Positions 25,007 through 33,053 of a stretch of DNA of 64,000 nucleotides are shown one piece after another. Source of the stretch: Bacillus dicomae (lineage in GTDB: Bacteria; Bacillota; Bacilli; Bacillales; Bacillaceae_G); contig NZ_VHIV01000001.1 of assembly GCF_006494425.1 (NCBI RefSeq), positions 248,001 through 312,000 on the forward strand, in the 5' to 3' direction. Made by a program: the position numbers and the translations under genes. The stretch's first letter is position 1. Each line of letters opens with the position of its first letter. The notes below the pieces were generated by a model. That model searched no databases and had not been told where the DNA came from. It worked only from the letters and a program-made list of their open reading frames with translations.

Positions 25007-25246
25007 TTAAGCATCTTTCTCAACAAATGTGAAGATTTTCATTATCCTTTTCACTACAAACGGTAGTAATTTAGAAGCTAAAAATGCAAGCACGAAAGCA
25101 ATTGCCCATGTTTTTATCCATGATTTGAGAAATAAAGCTGTATATCCAACATTCATTGAAACCATGACGAAAGAGATAATACTAGATATACCTAAAATCA
25201 TAAAGATATTAAAAATTATTGGTTCAAATTTTTTATTGATTTTCAA
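25007..25246 (-). CDS. DUF2798 membrane protein
   Basis: About 79 residues with two membrane helices (13-34 and 45-65), the second ending ...AFLASKLLPFVVKRIMKI. This is the DUF2798 pattern, function unknown. TTG is the preferred start because AGGTG lies 6 bases before it; a GTG nine bases upstream overlaps that site. It follows directly on a degraded reading frame (25249-25374), which may once have been the first gene of an operon. Confidence 0.7.
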   Translation of the reverse strand: MKINKKFEPIIFNIFMILGISSIISFVMVSMNVGYTALFLKSWIKTWAIAFVLAFLASKLLPFVVKRIMKIFTFVEKDA

Positions 25247-25248
25247 AA

Positions 25249-25374
25249 TTAACACCTATTTTCTATATATGCTTGGCTGTCTTTAATTTCACCAACATCT
25301 AATCTTACAGTCTGAAATCTAGGTTGTCCAGTTTGGTTTACTTTGCTGTAAGGGAAATTATTGAGACGTTTATT
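25249..25374 (-). pseudogene. Degraded gene fragment upstream of the DUF2798 gene
   Basis: An open stretch ending QPRFQTVRLDVGEIKDSQAY and ENRC has coding composition but no start. An out-of-frame piece upstream (AISGDPIPNKLINV) suggests a frameshift. No family recognised. Confidence 0.35.
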
Positions 25375-25492
25375 AGTTTGTTTGGAATAGGATCTCCTGA
25401 TATTGCTATCAAGCTAAGATTGTAAGTCTGTACCTAAATGAACACTTTATATTTTTATAGTATTGAAGTTCATTGCGTGGGGATTTTTTATG

Positions 25493-25524
25493 AAGAAAAG
25501 ACACTCCTATAGGAGTGTCTTTTC
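25493..25524. terminator. Terminator of the second YjcZ gene
   Basis: GAAAAGACACTCCT-AT-AGGAGTGTCTTTTC, perfect, 11 bases beyond the stop on the minus strand. Confidence 0.85.
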
Positions 25525-25534
25525 CGATAGTTTT

Positions 25535-25642
25535 TTAGCAGAAGCAAGCAGCTCCAACGATGATTAATAAAATAAACAATACAACTAATAAAGCAAATCC
25601 TCCGGCGAAGCCACAGCCGCCACAACTACCACCAAAACCCAT
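25535..25642 (-). CDS. YjcZ-family spore peptide, second copy
   Basis: 35 residues (MGFGGSCGGCGFAGGFALLV, then VLFILLIIVGAACFC), differing from the copy at 11837-11947 only at a few positions. TAAAGGAGG precedes the ATG. The leader is conserved too, including CATAAAGTA (complement of 25709-25717) and GAGCAGGTCCTTTT, so whole transcription units were duplicated. Confidence 0.85.
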   Translation of the reverse strand: MGFGGSCGGCGFAGGFALLVVLFILLIIVGAACFC

Positions 25643-25920
25643 AACAGTTCCTCCTTTAAATAGGAGGGGAAAACAAAGGTTCACTCATGTGTTTTAACGG
25701 ATTCCATTTACTTTATGCTTTTTACGAATGAATGGAGCAGGTCCTTTTCAAAATAGATTTATTCCTAGCAGGAGTTCAAAGGAAAAACAGGAGAATCTAT
25801 ATTATTCTTTAAGAGCGAATAGATAGAAATCCGCTTTTATACCTTTCAATAAAAGAATACTAGCATTATATATTATAAGGAATACTTGTCCTTAATTGTT
25901 AATGAAAGGGGGGAATTGAT

Positions 25921-26334
25921 ATGAGTTATGGCTATGGTCATCCTCCTAAAAGATGTTGTGAACATCATAATGAAACTTTATCAACGGGTATATTACGTAG
26001 ACATTCCGCTACGTTATTTCTTACTGTGGATGCTATGAATGTTGATCCCGATGATACTCGTAGAGTAACTGTTGAAATGTTTGATTGGTCATCTGGTTCT
26101 CCGGTATTGTTACCATTAATAGACCCTTCAACACAAACATTGCCACCTAATCGATATGTTACTTTTCGTTCAGCAGCTCTTCCTCCAGCACTTTTTGCTT
26201 ATGAAGTAAGAATCATTCGTCCGAGAGATAGAGATGTTGTTACGAATGTTTTTGGTCTTAGTGCAATCGTATTTAACCCACAAGAAGGAAATAATGTTTT
26301 ACAACATGATTTAGCAAAATTAGACCTTAAATAG
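25921..26334 (+). CDS. Hypothetical protein, 137 aa
   Basis: No named family recognised. The N terminus MSYGYGHPPKRCCEHH is Cys/His-rich and could bind metal or crosslink. The rest is beta-rich: SATLFLTVDAMNV, RRVTVEMFDWSSGSPVLLPL, LPPNRYVTFRSAALPP, YEVRIIRPRDRDVV. Proteins with this style are often spore-coat or exosporium-associated, but that is inference. It lies next to a YjcZ gene and may be a distant relative of the protein at 6488-6877. AAAGGGGGG precedes the ATG. Confidence 0.6.
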   Translation: MSYGYGHPPKRCCEHHNETLSTGILRRHSATLFLTVDAMNVDPDDTRRVTVEMFDWSSGSPVLLPLIDPSTQTLPPNRYVTFRSAALPPALFAYEVRIIRPRDRDVVTNVFGLSAIVFNPQEGNNVLQHDLAKLDLK

Positions 26335-26366
26335 ATTTTATAAAAGTCTATTTATTGAGCATGATT

Positions 26367-26401
26367 AAAAAAAGAGTAGGATGTAATCCTACTCTTTTTT
26401 T
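26367..26401. terminator. Bidirectional terminator
   Basis: AAAAAGAGTAGGAT-GTA-ATCCTACTCTTTTT, between convergent genes. Confidence 0.88.
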
Positions 26402-26405
26402 AGCG

Positions 26406-26873
26406 TTAATTAAAATTTAAAAAGAAATCCTTCATCATTTTAGTGTCTTTAATGTTCACTACCACACCTTCAACTTTATCTTTCTTCTCATCTTTAGCAA
26501 TTGTAATTTGTTCCTTATTATCAATCCAAACAAGAAATTCTTCTTTTGCGTCATCTTTATATGTAACGGTAATAGTAGAATGTGCAGATTCTCTCTTTTT
26601 TTGATCTAAAGTGATTGTTTTGGGTGTTCCATTTTGAACTGCTGAAACGATAGATTTTATCATTTCTTCGTTATCTGTTTGGGATTTGGACGTAGTTTGA
26701 TTCGTTGTTTTCAGTATTTCAATGTCTGAAATATTTGCGGAATTGAATTGAAAGGCATTTTGTTTATGTTCTTGCTTAACTTGTGAAGCTTTATCTGTAG
26801 CCGAGGTGCTTGTACAGCCTATTAAAGTGAAAGATAGAGCGGTTAGAGCGCATATATAAGTGATTTTTTTCAT
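26406..26873 (-). CDS. Lipoprotein, 155 aa
   Basis: Signal peptide with lipobox: MKKITYICALTALSFTLIGC, acylated Cys at residue 20, followed by a Ser/Thr-rich spacer. The remaining 120 residues are a small polar domain with alternating strands (SAHSTITVTYKDDAKEEFLV, WIDNKEQITIAKDEKKD). No known family; function unknown. AGGAGGG precedes the start. Likely membrane-anchored on the outer face. Confidence 0.75.
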   Translation of the reverse strand: MKKITYICALTALSFTLIGCTSTSATDKASQVKQEHKQNAFQFNSANISDIEILKTTNQTTSKSQTDNEEMIKSIVSAVQNGTPKTITLDQKKRESAHSTITVTYKDDAKEEFLVWIDNKEQITIAKDEKKDKVEGVVVNIKDTKMMKDFFLNFN

Positions 26874-27014
26874 AGTATCCCTCCTTATGTTTAATTATAA
26901 CAATTTTCTGTTAATTTAGGTAGTTATTGTAAGGAGAAGATATTTTAAAGTGGTAAATTATGTTGTTTATTCTCTATTAAAATCAAAATTCACATAACTT
27001 TTTTCAAATTTTAT

Positions 27015-27039
27015 GTTTAACATTTTGAAAATAGGTGTA
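27015..27039 (+). promoter_or_regulatory. SigB-type promoter of the stress operon
   Basis: GTTTAA, 13 bases, GGTGTA. Close to the SigB consensus GTTTAA-N13-GGGTAT, 48 bases before the start of the YflT-like gene. Confidence 0.7.
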
Positions 27040-27086
27040 CTACATATAATATAACAAATAATTCATTTTAAAGGAGGAAGTTAAAG

Positions 27087-27476
27087 ATGGAAACGAAGTA
27101 TAGTAAACCTTTTGTATATGAATTTATTACGGAGAAAGAGGTCATGAATGCGGCGAATGATCTCGTGAAGAAAGGAATAGACCAAAAAGATATTTACGTA
27201 TTAACACATGAGAAAGAAAGGACAGATAGAATCGCAGATAATGCAGACGTGAATACAATTGGTATACAAGAGGAGGGACTTGGGACAAGTATTATTAATG
27301 TCTTTCAAAAAACGGGAGATCAGTTAAGAAATAAGATGCAGGAGTTAGGGCTTAATGAGGAAGAAGCGAACTTCTACGAAGAAAAGCTAGATGAAGGGAA
27401 GATCTTGTTATTCGTTAAAGATTTAGAAAGAGTTGGTGAATGGTTACAAGAAAGAAGATGCATGTATTCTATTTAA
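27087..27476 (+). CDS. General stress protein, YflT/GSP17M family
   Basis: 129 residues. The N-terminal 60 residues (KPFVYEFITEKEVMNAANDLVKKG, DIYVLTHEKERTDRIAD) are the general-stress GSP17M domain. The C-terminal half is charged and helical with GLNEEEANFYEEKLDEGKIL. In B. subtilis and B. cereus such proteins are strongly induced by SigB; the biochemical role is unknown. It heads a group with a CsbD-like and a GlsB-like gene behind a SigB promoter. AGGAGG precedes the ATG. Confidence 0.85.
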   Translation: METKYSKPFVYEFITEKEVMNAANDLVKKGIDQKDIYVLTHEKERTDRIADNADVNTIGIQEEGLGTSIINVFQKTGDQLRNKMQELGLNEEEANFYEEKLDEGKILLFVKDLERVGEWLQERRCMYSI

Positions 27477-27526
27477 ATTTGTATCCTTTATATCTATAAA
27501 TCTATTACGAAAAGGAGATGGAAAAT

Positions 27527-27727
27527 ATGAGTGAGAGCGGGCTAAAAGAACAAATTACGGGTAAAGTTGAAAAGAAAAAGGGGCAAGTAAAAGAAGGAAT
27601 TGGTGAAGTTACAGAAGATAGAGAGTTGAAAAATGAAGGGAAGTGGGAGAAGACGAAGGGAACAATAAAAGAAAAAGTCGGAAAAGTGAAACAAAAGATA
27701 AGTGATGGGTTGGATAATAAAGAATAA
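27527..27727 (+). CDS. CsbD-family stress protein
   Basis: 66 highly charged residues, [20 protein letters not shown] and [14 protein letters not shown], with the CsbD repeat G-x-V/E-K-x-K-G-x-(V/I)KE. Probably disordered or helical and cytoplasmic. CsbD genes are classic SigB targets. The second ATG is used because AAAGGAG is nine bases from it and abuts the first. Confidence 0.88.
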   Translation: MSESGLKEQITGKVEKKKGQVKEGIGEVTEDRELKNEGKWEKTKGTIKEKVGKVKQKISDGLDNKE

Positions 27728-27732
27728 TACAT

Positions 27733-27770
27733 GTTTATCAAGCTTTGGTTACATACCAAAGCTTGATAAA
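27733..27770 (+). other. Long perfect inverted repeat after the CsbD-like gene
   Basis: TTTATCAAGCTTTGGT and ACCAAAGCTTGATAAA are 16-bp perfect arms around TACATA-type loop, but no T-run follows. It could be an mRNA-stabilising hairpin or a partial terminator between the second and third stress genes. Confidence 0.6.
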
Positions 27771-27802
27771 TCCAATATAAAACGAATATAGGAGGGTTAA
27801 TT

Positions 27803-28054
27803 GTGGGACTTATTATTACGTGTATTGTAGGTGGACTTATTGGTGCGTTAGCTGGAATGATTACAGGAAAAGACTTTCCTTTAGGTATAGTTGGAAATGT
27901 GATTGCTGGTTTAATTGGATCTTGGGTAGGTAGTGCGTTATTTGGTCATTGGGGTCCTGAATGGGGAGGCATTTTTGTTCTTCCAGCGTTATTAGGTGCA
28001 ATCGTCTTTATTTTAATCGTTACATTCTTCTCTAGAATGCTACGGAAAGCGTAA
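27803..28054 (+). CDS. GlsB/YeaQ/YmgE-family membrane protein
   Basis: 83 residues with three hydrophobic helices (2-20, 27-47 and 56-78) and the glycine pattern IVGGLIGALAGMITG...GNVIAGLIGSWVG of transglycosylase-associated GlsB/YeaQ proteins. Usually stress-induced; function unknown. GTG start after GGAGGG. Confidence 0.85.
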   Translation: MGLIITCIVGGLIGALAGMITGKDFPLGIVGNVIAGLIGSWVGSALFGHWGPEWGGIFVLPALLGAIVFILIVTFFSRMLRKA

Positions 28055-28124
28055 GTATGATAATGAATAGTAATCTTAAGTTTATTATATATAGCTATAA
28101 AGTTAACAGAGTAATAAATATACA

Positions 28125-28168
28125 TAAAAAAAGCATCCAATTAAAATAATTTGGATGCTTTTTTTATG
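28125..28168 (+). terminator. Terminator of the stress operon
   Basis: AAAAAAGCATCCAA and TTGGATGCTTTTTT around a 9-base loop. Confidence 0.88.
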
Positions 28169-28181
28169 TAATCTGCATAGG

Positions 28182-28228
28182 AATGAGCGGGGGATGAAGG
28201 TCCCCCGCTCATTAAAATTACACTTTCT
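28182..28228 (-). repeat. Degenerate bcr1 end fragment
   Basis: GAGCGGGGGA...TCCCCCGCTC followed by ATTAAAATTACACTTT resembles only the outer hairpin and the CACTTT end of bcr1. The centre is missing. Confidence 0.5.
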
Positions 28229-28236
28229 ATTATGTA

Positions 28237-28437
28237 TTAAACCATCGTTACTTTTTTACAATTATTTATTCTTACGACCTGCCTCGGTTCTATATGAGAT
28301 AAGTCCTCGTTATTGCCTATATCAACTACGATTGTATTCGTTAGTATGTTAATAATGGAACCAACTAATTTTGTAGCATGATCGTGTCGATAAGAAAATT
28401 GAACGAAATCTCCCTTTTTAAAGCTGTGCTCTTCCAT
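28237..28437 (-). CDS. YkvS-like (DUF2187-type) protein
   Basis: 66 residues, a single small beta-barrel-like domain: KKGDFVQFSYRHDHATKLVG, SIINILTNTIVVDIGNNEDL. The pattern G-D-x-V-x-F...G-x-I/V-x-x-x-x-x-N-x-x-V-V-D is that of YkvS/DUF2187 proteins of unknown function. A SigB-type promoter lies upstream on the same strand, so it probably belongs to the stress regulon. AGGGGGAT precedes the ATG. Confidence 0.75.
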   Translation of the reverse strand: MEEHSFKKGDFVQFSYRHDHATKLVGSIINILTNTIVVDIGNNEDLSHIEPRQVVRINNCKKVTMV

Positions 28438-28475
28438 AGATAGATCCCCCTAAAAATAATGTTTATACATTATAT

Positions 28476-28500
28476 ATACACAAATTTATAAGGTTTAAAC
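28476..28500 (-). promoter_or_regulatory. SigB-type promoter of the YkvS-like gene
   Basis: On the minus strand GTTTAA, 13 bases, GTGTAT; one mismatch from the SigB consensus. Confidence 0.65.
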
Positions 28501-28569
28501 ATTTGGTAGTATTTTTTTAGTGTTAAGCTGAGAAAGGTGTGGAAAATTTATAATGAAAATAAAAAATAT

Positions 28570-28594
28570 GTTTAAAACTAATTTTTATGGGTAA
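28570..28594 (+). promoter_or_regulatory. SigB promoter of the rsbVW-sigB operon
   Basis: GTTTAA, 13 bases, GGGTAA, 36 bases before rsbV. Gives the known autoregulation of the operon. Confidence 0.88.
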
Positions 28595-28629
28595 TTAACA
28601 TAGTAGTAGTTTGAGATAAGGGGGCGGAA

Positions 28630-28968
28630 ATGATGAATTTGGCAATAAATATTTTGCAAAATGATGTAGGTTATACGGTACAACTGAATGGTGAAATTGA
28701 TGCATATACAGCATCAGATTTAAAAAATAAGATCATGCCTATTGCAAGCGAGAAAGAGGCTCATATTGTAGTAGATTTTACTAAGGTAGATTATATGGAT
28801 AGTACTGGTTTAGGCGTTTTCATAGCTCTATTAAAAGCAGTTAAGAAAAATGATGGAAAACTAGAGTTTATTGGTGTATCTAAAAGGTTAAAAAGATTAT
28901 TTGATATTACAGGGTTAACAGAAATATTAAATTTGAATTCTGATGCTGAAAAAGTAGAAAGAAGGTGA
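28630..28968 (+). CDS. rsbV: Anti-anti-sigma factor RsbV
   Basis: 112 residues, one STAS domain. The phosphorylated serine is S58 in DYMDSTGLGVF. Unphosphorylated RsbV binds RsbW and so frees SigB; RsbW inactivates it by phosphorylation, and RsbY reverses this. First gene of the operon, 7 bases before rsbW. GGGGCGG precedes two adjacent ATGs. Confidence 0.96.
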   Translation: MMNLAINILQNDVGYTVQLNGEIDAYTASDLKNKIMPIASEKEAHIVVDFTKVDYMDSTGLGVFIALLKAVKKNDGKLEFIGVSKRLKRLFDITGLTEILNLNSDAEKVERR

Positions 28969-28974
28969 CTAGGG

Positions 28975-29457
28975 ATGATGGAGAGATTTGAAAAGATAGA
29001 AATGAAAATTCCTGCAAAGGCAGAATATGTGGCTATTATTCGTCTAACGATGGCTGGTGTTGCGAATCGAATGGGCTTTGCTTATGACGATATAGAAGAT
29101 ATGAAAATTGCTATTAGTGAAGCATGTACAAATATTGTACAACATGCATACAAAGAAGACGTTGGAGAAATTGCAATTGTCTTTGGGCTATATGAAGATC
29201 GATTAGAAATTATGGTTGCGGATAATGGGGTTAGCTTTGATTTTAATAACTTAAAAAGGAAAGTTGGCCCGTATGATATTAGTAAACCAGTAGAGAAATT
29301 GCCGGAAAATGGTTTAGGTTTATATTTAATCAATACGTTAATGGATGATATACAAATTATGCATGATGAGGGCATGACAGTTTTAATGACAAAATATATA
29401 CAAAGAGAGCAGGTGGAGAATGATGGAAATCCAATCTCAACCTACAACTCTTACTAA
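28975..29457 (+). CDS. rsbW: Anti-sigma factor and serine kinase RsbW
   Basis: 160 residues, GHKL-type kinase fold. The N-box is IAISEACTNIVQHAY, G1 is MVADNGVSFDF, and G2 is LPENGLGLYLINTLMD. It binds SigB to silence it and phosphorylates RsbV. Its 3' end overlaps sigB by 38 bases, which couples their translation and keeps their amounts matched. Confidence 0.96.
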   Translation: MMERFEKIEMKIPAKAEYVAIIRLTMAGVANRMGFAYDDIEDMKIAISEACTNIVQHAYKEDVGEIAIVFGLYEDRLEIMVADNGVSFDFNNLKRKVGPYDISKPVEKLPENGLGLYLINTLMDDIQIMHDEGMTVLMTKYIQREQVENDGNPISTYNSY

Positions 29458-30196
29458 AGAAGACGTTATTAAACTAATTGCAGACTTCCAACAAAACCAA
29501 TGTAATGAAGCGCAGGAAAGGTTAGTTGATCATTATAAAAATCTCGTACATTCCATTGCATATCGCTATTCAAAAGGCGGGCCGATGCATGAGGATATTA
29601 TACAAGTAGGAATGTTAGGGCTCTTAGGCGCAATAAGAAGGTATGATTATTCGATAGGGAATGCTTTTGAGCCGTTTGCAATACCTACGATAGTAGGAGA
29701 AATAAAGAAGTATTTACGTGATAAAACATGGGGCATTCATGTTCCAAGGCGAATTAAAGATTTAGGCGGAAAAATTAAACTTGCGATAGAGGAGTTAACA
29801 GATCACCTGCAACGTTCACCGAAGATTATAGAGATTGCGGATCATTTAGGACTATCCGAAGAGGAAGTGCTAGAAATTATGGATGCGAAAAATAACTATC
29901 GAGTATCTTCCTTAGATGATGTAGTTGAAAATGCATCTGATGGAAGTTCAGTAGCGAGAATTGAATCTGTAGGTGAAGTAGAGCAAGGATATGAAGAGAC
30001 AGAAAGACGTCTCGTTTTAGAGGATATTTTTAACGTATTAAATGATACGGAAAAGAGTGTTATTCATTATATATTTGGAGAAAATTTAAATCAAAAAGAT
30101 ACAGGAGAACGGTTAGGTATTTCGCAAATGCACGTTTCTCGTATTAAAAGACAAGCGATAAGTAAATTGAAGCAAGCAGCGTTTTTAGATACATAA
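29420..30196 (+). CDS. sigB: General stress sigma factor SigB
   Basis: 258 residues, group 3 sigma70. Region 2 reads HEDIIQVGMLGLLGAIRRYD and FEPFAIPTIVGEIKKYLRDK. Region 3 begins HVPRRIKDLGGKIKLAIEEL, and region 4 contains KDTGERLGISQMHVSRIKRQ. It directs polymerase to GTTTAA-N13-GGGTAT promoters, several of which are present here. Its start is inside rsbW with GGTGGAG upstream. Confidence 0.97.
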   Translation: MMEIQSQPTTLTKEDVIKLIADFQQNQCNEAQERLVDHYKNLVHSIAYRYSKGGPMHEDIIQVGMLGLLGAIRRYDYSIGNAFEPFAIPTIVGEIKKYLRDKTWGIHVPRRIKDLGGKIKLAIEELTDHLQRSPKIIEIADHLGLSEEEVLEIMDAKNNYRVSSLDDVVENASDGSSVARIESVGEVEQGYEETERRLVLEDIFNVLNDTEKSVIHYIFGENLNQKDTGERLGISQMHVSRIKRQAISKLKQAAFLDT

Positions 30197-30213
30197 AAAT
30201 TTAAAATAATGAT

Positions 30214-30238
30214 GTTTAAAACATGAGAAAAGGGGTAC
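30214..30238 (+). promoter_or_regulatory. Internal SigB promoter before orf4
   Basis: GTTTAA, 13 bases, GGGTAC, between sigB and the ferritin-like gene. Lets orf4 be expressed beyond the operon transcript. Confidence 0.8.
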
Positions 30239-30264
30239 TTATTAAGTATAGGAGGAGATATGAA

Positions 30265-30705
30265 ATGTCACACGATGTGAAAGAACTAATCGAAGGATTG
30301 AATGAAGATTTAGCAGGAGAATACTCAGCAATTATTATGTATAACCATAATGCAGCTACAGTTTCGGGTATATATAGACAAGTGTTAAAACCTTTCTTTG
30401 AATCTGAAATTAGTGATGAACAAGGACATGCCCTATATTTAGCAGAGAAAATTAAGACGCTAGGTGGTACACCTACTACAATCCCTTTACCAGTGAAACA
30501 AGTAGAAGATGTTAGAGAAATGTTAGAATACGCTAGACAATCAGAATATGAAACAATTAAGCGTTATGAAAAGCGAAAAGAACAAGCAGCGAAATTAAAT
30601 ATGACAGAGTTAGTTGTAAAGTTAGAAGATATGATTGCAGATGAAACAAATCATATGGAAGAATTGGATCGTCTTTTAAATGACAAAGCAATGGTATTAA
30701 ATTAA
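30265..30705 (+). CDS. Ferritin-like protein, orf4 of the sigB operon
   Basis: 146 residues, a four-helix ferritin-like fold. Iron ligands fit E-x-x-A...E-x-x-H spacing: LAGEYSAIIMYNHN, EISDEQGHALYLAEKI, YETIKRYEKRKEQ and MIADETNHMEELD. This is the bacterioferritin-related orf4 that follows sigB in the B. cereus group. A role in iron or oxidative stress is likely but not proven. AGGAGGAG precedes this ATG; the longer frame beginning 42 bases earlier covers the promoter. Confidence 0.88.
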   Translation: MSHDVKELIEGLNEDLAGEYSAIIMYNHNAATVSGIYRQVLKPFFESEISDEQGHALYLAEKIKTLGGTPTTIPLPVKQVEDVREMLEYARQSEYETIKRYEKRKEQAAKLNMTELVVKLEDMIADETNHMEELDRLLNDKAMVLN

Positions 30706-30714
30706 TAGTGGAAA

Positions 30715-30840
30715 TTTACCCCACTTTAGTGGGCAGTAAGACCCCCCACCTCAAAATGCAGCGAAAGCAAAGAATTTAGGTGGGGGGTTAACTGCCCATA
30801 AAAGTCCGATTGGTGAGGGCTGATTAAAGTTTCACTTTAT
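30715..30840 (-). repeat. bcr1-type repeat lacking the outer hairpin, copy 3
   Basis: Reverse orientation, 126 bp. The inner GGGCAGTAAG / AACTGCCC pair and both ends (TTTACCCCAC, TTAAAGTTTCACTTTAT) are present. The roughly 30-bp outer G/C hairpin between GAGGGCT and GATTAAAG is cleanly absent. It separates orf4 from rsbY. Confidence 0.8.
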
Positions 30841-30998
30841 AGAGTGAAAGAACAAACTCTCATTTCTGGGGGTTTGTTCTTTTGCTGTATAAATGTGTTT
30901 GAGTAGGAAATTTTCATTTTATAATTGAGTATGTAATACTAGAAAAATAGAAAATGATAATCGATTTACATTTTATATAAGAAAAGGGGAAATAACTT

Positions 30999-32141
30999 GT
31001 GTCCATTTTAATTGTCGATGATAATCCGGTAAACATCTTTGTAATTGAAAAAATTTTAAAACAAGCCGGATATCAGGATCTTGTATCGCTTAATTCTGCA
31101 CAAGAGCTTTTCGAATACATCCATTTTGGAAAAGATTCTTCCAGGCATAATGAAATAGATTTAATACTATTAGATATTATGATGCCTGAAATTGATGGAC
31201 TTGAAGTTTGTAGGCGATTACAAAAAGAGGAGAAGTTTAAAGATATTCCTATTATTTTTGTAACAGCTTTAGAAGATGCAAATAAATTAGCTGAAGCACT
31301 TGATATAGGGGCAATGGATTATATTACGAAACCTATAAATAAAGTTGAATTGTTAGCGCGTATGCGTGTAGCATTACGCTTGAAATCAGAATTAAATTGG
31401 CATAAAGAACAGGAAGAAAATCTTCGGAATGAACTGGATTTAGCTACGCAAGTACAAAGAAACTTATTAAGTAGTCCATTAAGGGAAGAGCATATAAAAA
31501 TTGAAGCAAGTTACTTACCTTCATTCAAACTAGCTGGAGATATGTATTACTGGTATAAAATCGATGAAAACCGCTACGGTATTATATTATTAGATGTGAT
31601 GGGACATGGTGTATCTGCTTCCTTAGTTTGCATGTTCATTTCATCTGTATTACGTGAAACGATTAAATGTTTAATCGATCCAGAACTTGTCATTAAAGAC
31701 TTAAATAAATATATGACTCTTTTACATAATGAGAATGACAATATTCCATATTATTTTACAGCGATATACTTAGTAGTTAATACAGAAGATAGAACGATTG
31801 AATATGTAAATGCAGGACATCCTTCTGGATATGTTTTAGTTGATGAAGTAAATGTAGTTGAACTAAATCGCGGGAGTTGTGCGGTAGGGTTTTTTGATGA
31901 AATAAAAGTTGAAAAGACAGTTATACCTTTTGAGAAAAATGCTCAAATCGTATTGTTTACAGATGGTGTTCTTGAAGCAATTGCAAGTGATGAGTTTGAG
32001 GCTGAAGAGAAATTACGTACTTTTACAGAAAGAAAATGGGGAGAGTTAGAAGAAGAGATAGAAGGGTTTTATAAGGAAGAACAGAAACAAGCGCAATCAG
32101 ATGATATGTGTCTAATTATGATACAAACGAATGCGAAATAA
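30999..32141 (+). CDS. rsbY: RsbY, PP2C phosphatase with receiver domain
   Basis: 380 residues. A receiver domain (1-120) has DD at 7-8, phospho-acceptor D59 in LILLDIMMPEIDG and K109 in YITKPINK. A PP2C-type (SpoIIE) phosphatase follows at about 170-375: LAGDMYYWYKID, LLDVMGHGVSASLV, NAGHPSGYVLV, LFTDGVLEA, QSDDMCLIMI. When phosphorylated it should dephosphorylate RsbV and switch SigB on. Its partner kinase RsbK is encoded convergently. GTG start with AAGGGGAAA upstream. Confidence 0.94.
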   Translation: MSILIVDDNPVNIFVIEKILKQAGYQDLVSLNSAQELFEYIHFGKDSSRHNEIDLILLDIMMPEIDGLEVCRRLQKEEKFKDIPIIFVTALEDANKLAEALDIGAMDYITKPINKVELLARMRVALRLKSELNWHKEQEENLRNELDLATQVQRNLLSSPLREEHIKIEASYLPSFKLAGDMYYWYKIDENRYGIILLDVMGHGVSASLVCMFISSVLRETIKCLIDPELVIKDLNKYMTLLHNENDNIPYYFTAIYLVVNTEDRTIEYVNAGHPSGYVLVDEVNVVELNRGSCAVGFFDEIKVEKTVIPFEKNAQIVLFTDGVLEAIASDEFEAEEKLRTFTERKWGELEEEIEGFYKEEQKQAQSDDMCLIMIQTNAK

Positions 32142-32182
32142 AAAGCGTATGAAATCCAAACAGAGGATTTCATACGCTTTTA
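32140..32182. terminator. Bidirectional terminator between rsbY and rsbM
   Basis: AAAAGCGTATGAAATCC and GGATTTCATACGCTTTT, 17-bp perfect arms around a 7-base loop. Confidence 0.88.
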
Positions 32183-33037
32183 TTGTATTTTTTGATAGAT
32201 TTGTTCGTGTGGATTAAATTGGGTATAATGCGGCATAATATCCGAGAAACGAAGAGTTTCTTTATTCCCTAAACATAGGAATCCATTGTGACCTAAGCTT
32301 TCATAAAATAGTTGCTGTACTTGGTTTTGAAGTTTACTTGTAAAGTAAATTAAAACGTTACGGCAAAGGATAATATGAAATTCGTTAAAAGATTGATCGG
32401 TTACTAAATTATGTTGTGCAAAAATAATGTTTTGTAACAGGGAAGGATTAAAATAAGCAAAGCGACTATCCGTTGAATAATAGTTAGAAAATGCTTGTGT
32501 ACCGCCAGCTTGTAAATAATTTTTCGTATAAGTTTGCATTTTATTTAATGGAAGAATACCTTGTTTTGCTTTTTCTAACACATCTGTATTCATATCTGTT
32601 GCGTAAATTACAGCTTTTTCACTTAATCCTTCTTCGTGAAGTAAGATGGACATGGATAATACTTCTTCACCAGTTGCACATCCAGCATGCCAAATTCTAA
32701 TTTCAGGATGCTTTCTTAATTCAGGAATAACATGCTCTCTTATTGCTTTAAAAAAGATAGGGTTACGGAACATCTCAGTTACATTGATCGAGAAATCATT
32801 TAATAACTGTTCTAAAACCCCTTCCTCATGAATTACTTTTTCAATTAATTTTGAAATGGTAGGGATATTAGAAATCTGCATTCGATTACAAATCCGCCTA
32901 TAAATAGATGTGCGAGCATATTGGCGAAAATCAAATCCGGATAGTTTAAATACCGCTTCTAATAGTAAGTCAATTTCTAAGTTCGTACGCTTATCCATAT
33001 CTACTGATGGATCAAAATTATAATACTTATTTTCCAC
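32180..33037 (-). CDS. rsbM: RsbM, CheR-type methyltransferase
   Basis: 285 residues. The N-terminal helical domain (1-90, YARTSIYRRICNRMQI) precedes a SAM-dependent methyltransferase with motif I IRIWHAGCATGEEVLSMSIL, FNEFHIILCRNVLIYF and LCLGNKETL. It methylates glutamates of RsbK and holds that kinase back, lowering SigB activity in unstressed cells. It begins 17 bases after rsbK on the minus strand, so they share a transcript. Confidence 0.93.
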   Translation of the reverse strand: MENKYYNFDPSVDMDKRTNLEIDLLLEAVFKLSGFDFRQYARTSIYRRICNRMQISNIPTISKLIEKVIHEEGVLEQLLNDFSINVTEMFRNPIFFKAIREHVIPELRKHPEIRIWHAGCATGEEVLSMSILLHEEGLSEKAVIYATDMNTDVLEKAKQGILPLNKMQTYTKNYLQAGGTQAFSNYYSTDSRFAYFNPSLLQNIIFAQHNLVTDQSFNEFHIILCRNVLIYFTSKLQNQVQQLFYESLGHNGFLCLGNKETLRFSDIMPHYTQFNPHEQIYQKIQ

Positions 33038-33053
33038 TGAAACGAAACCTCAC

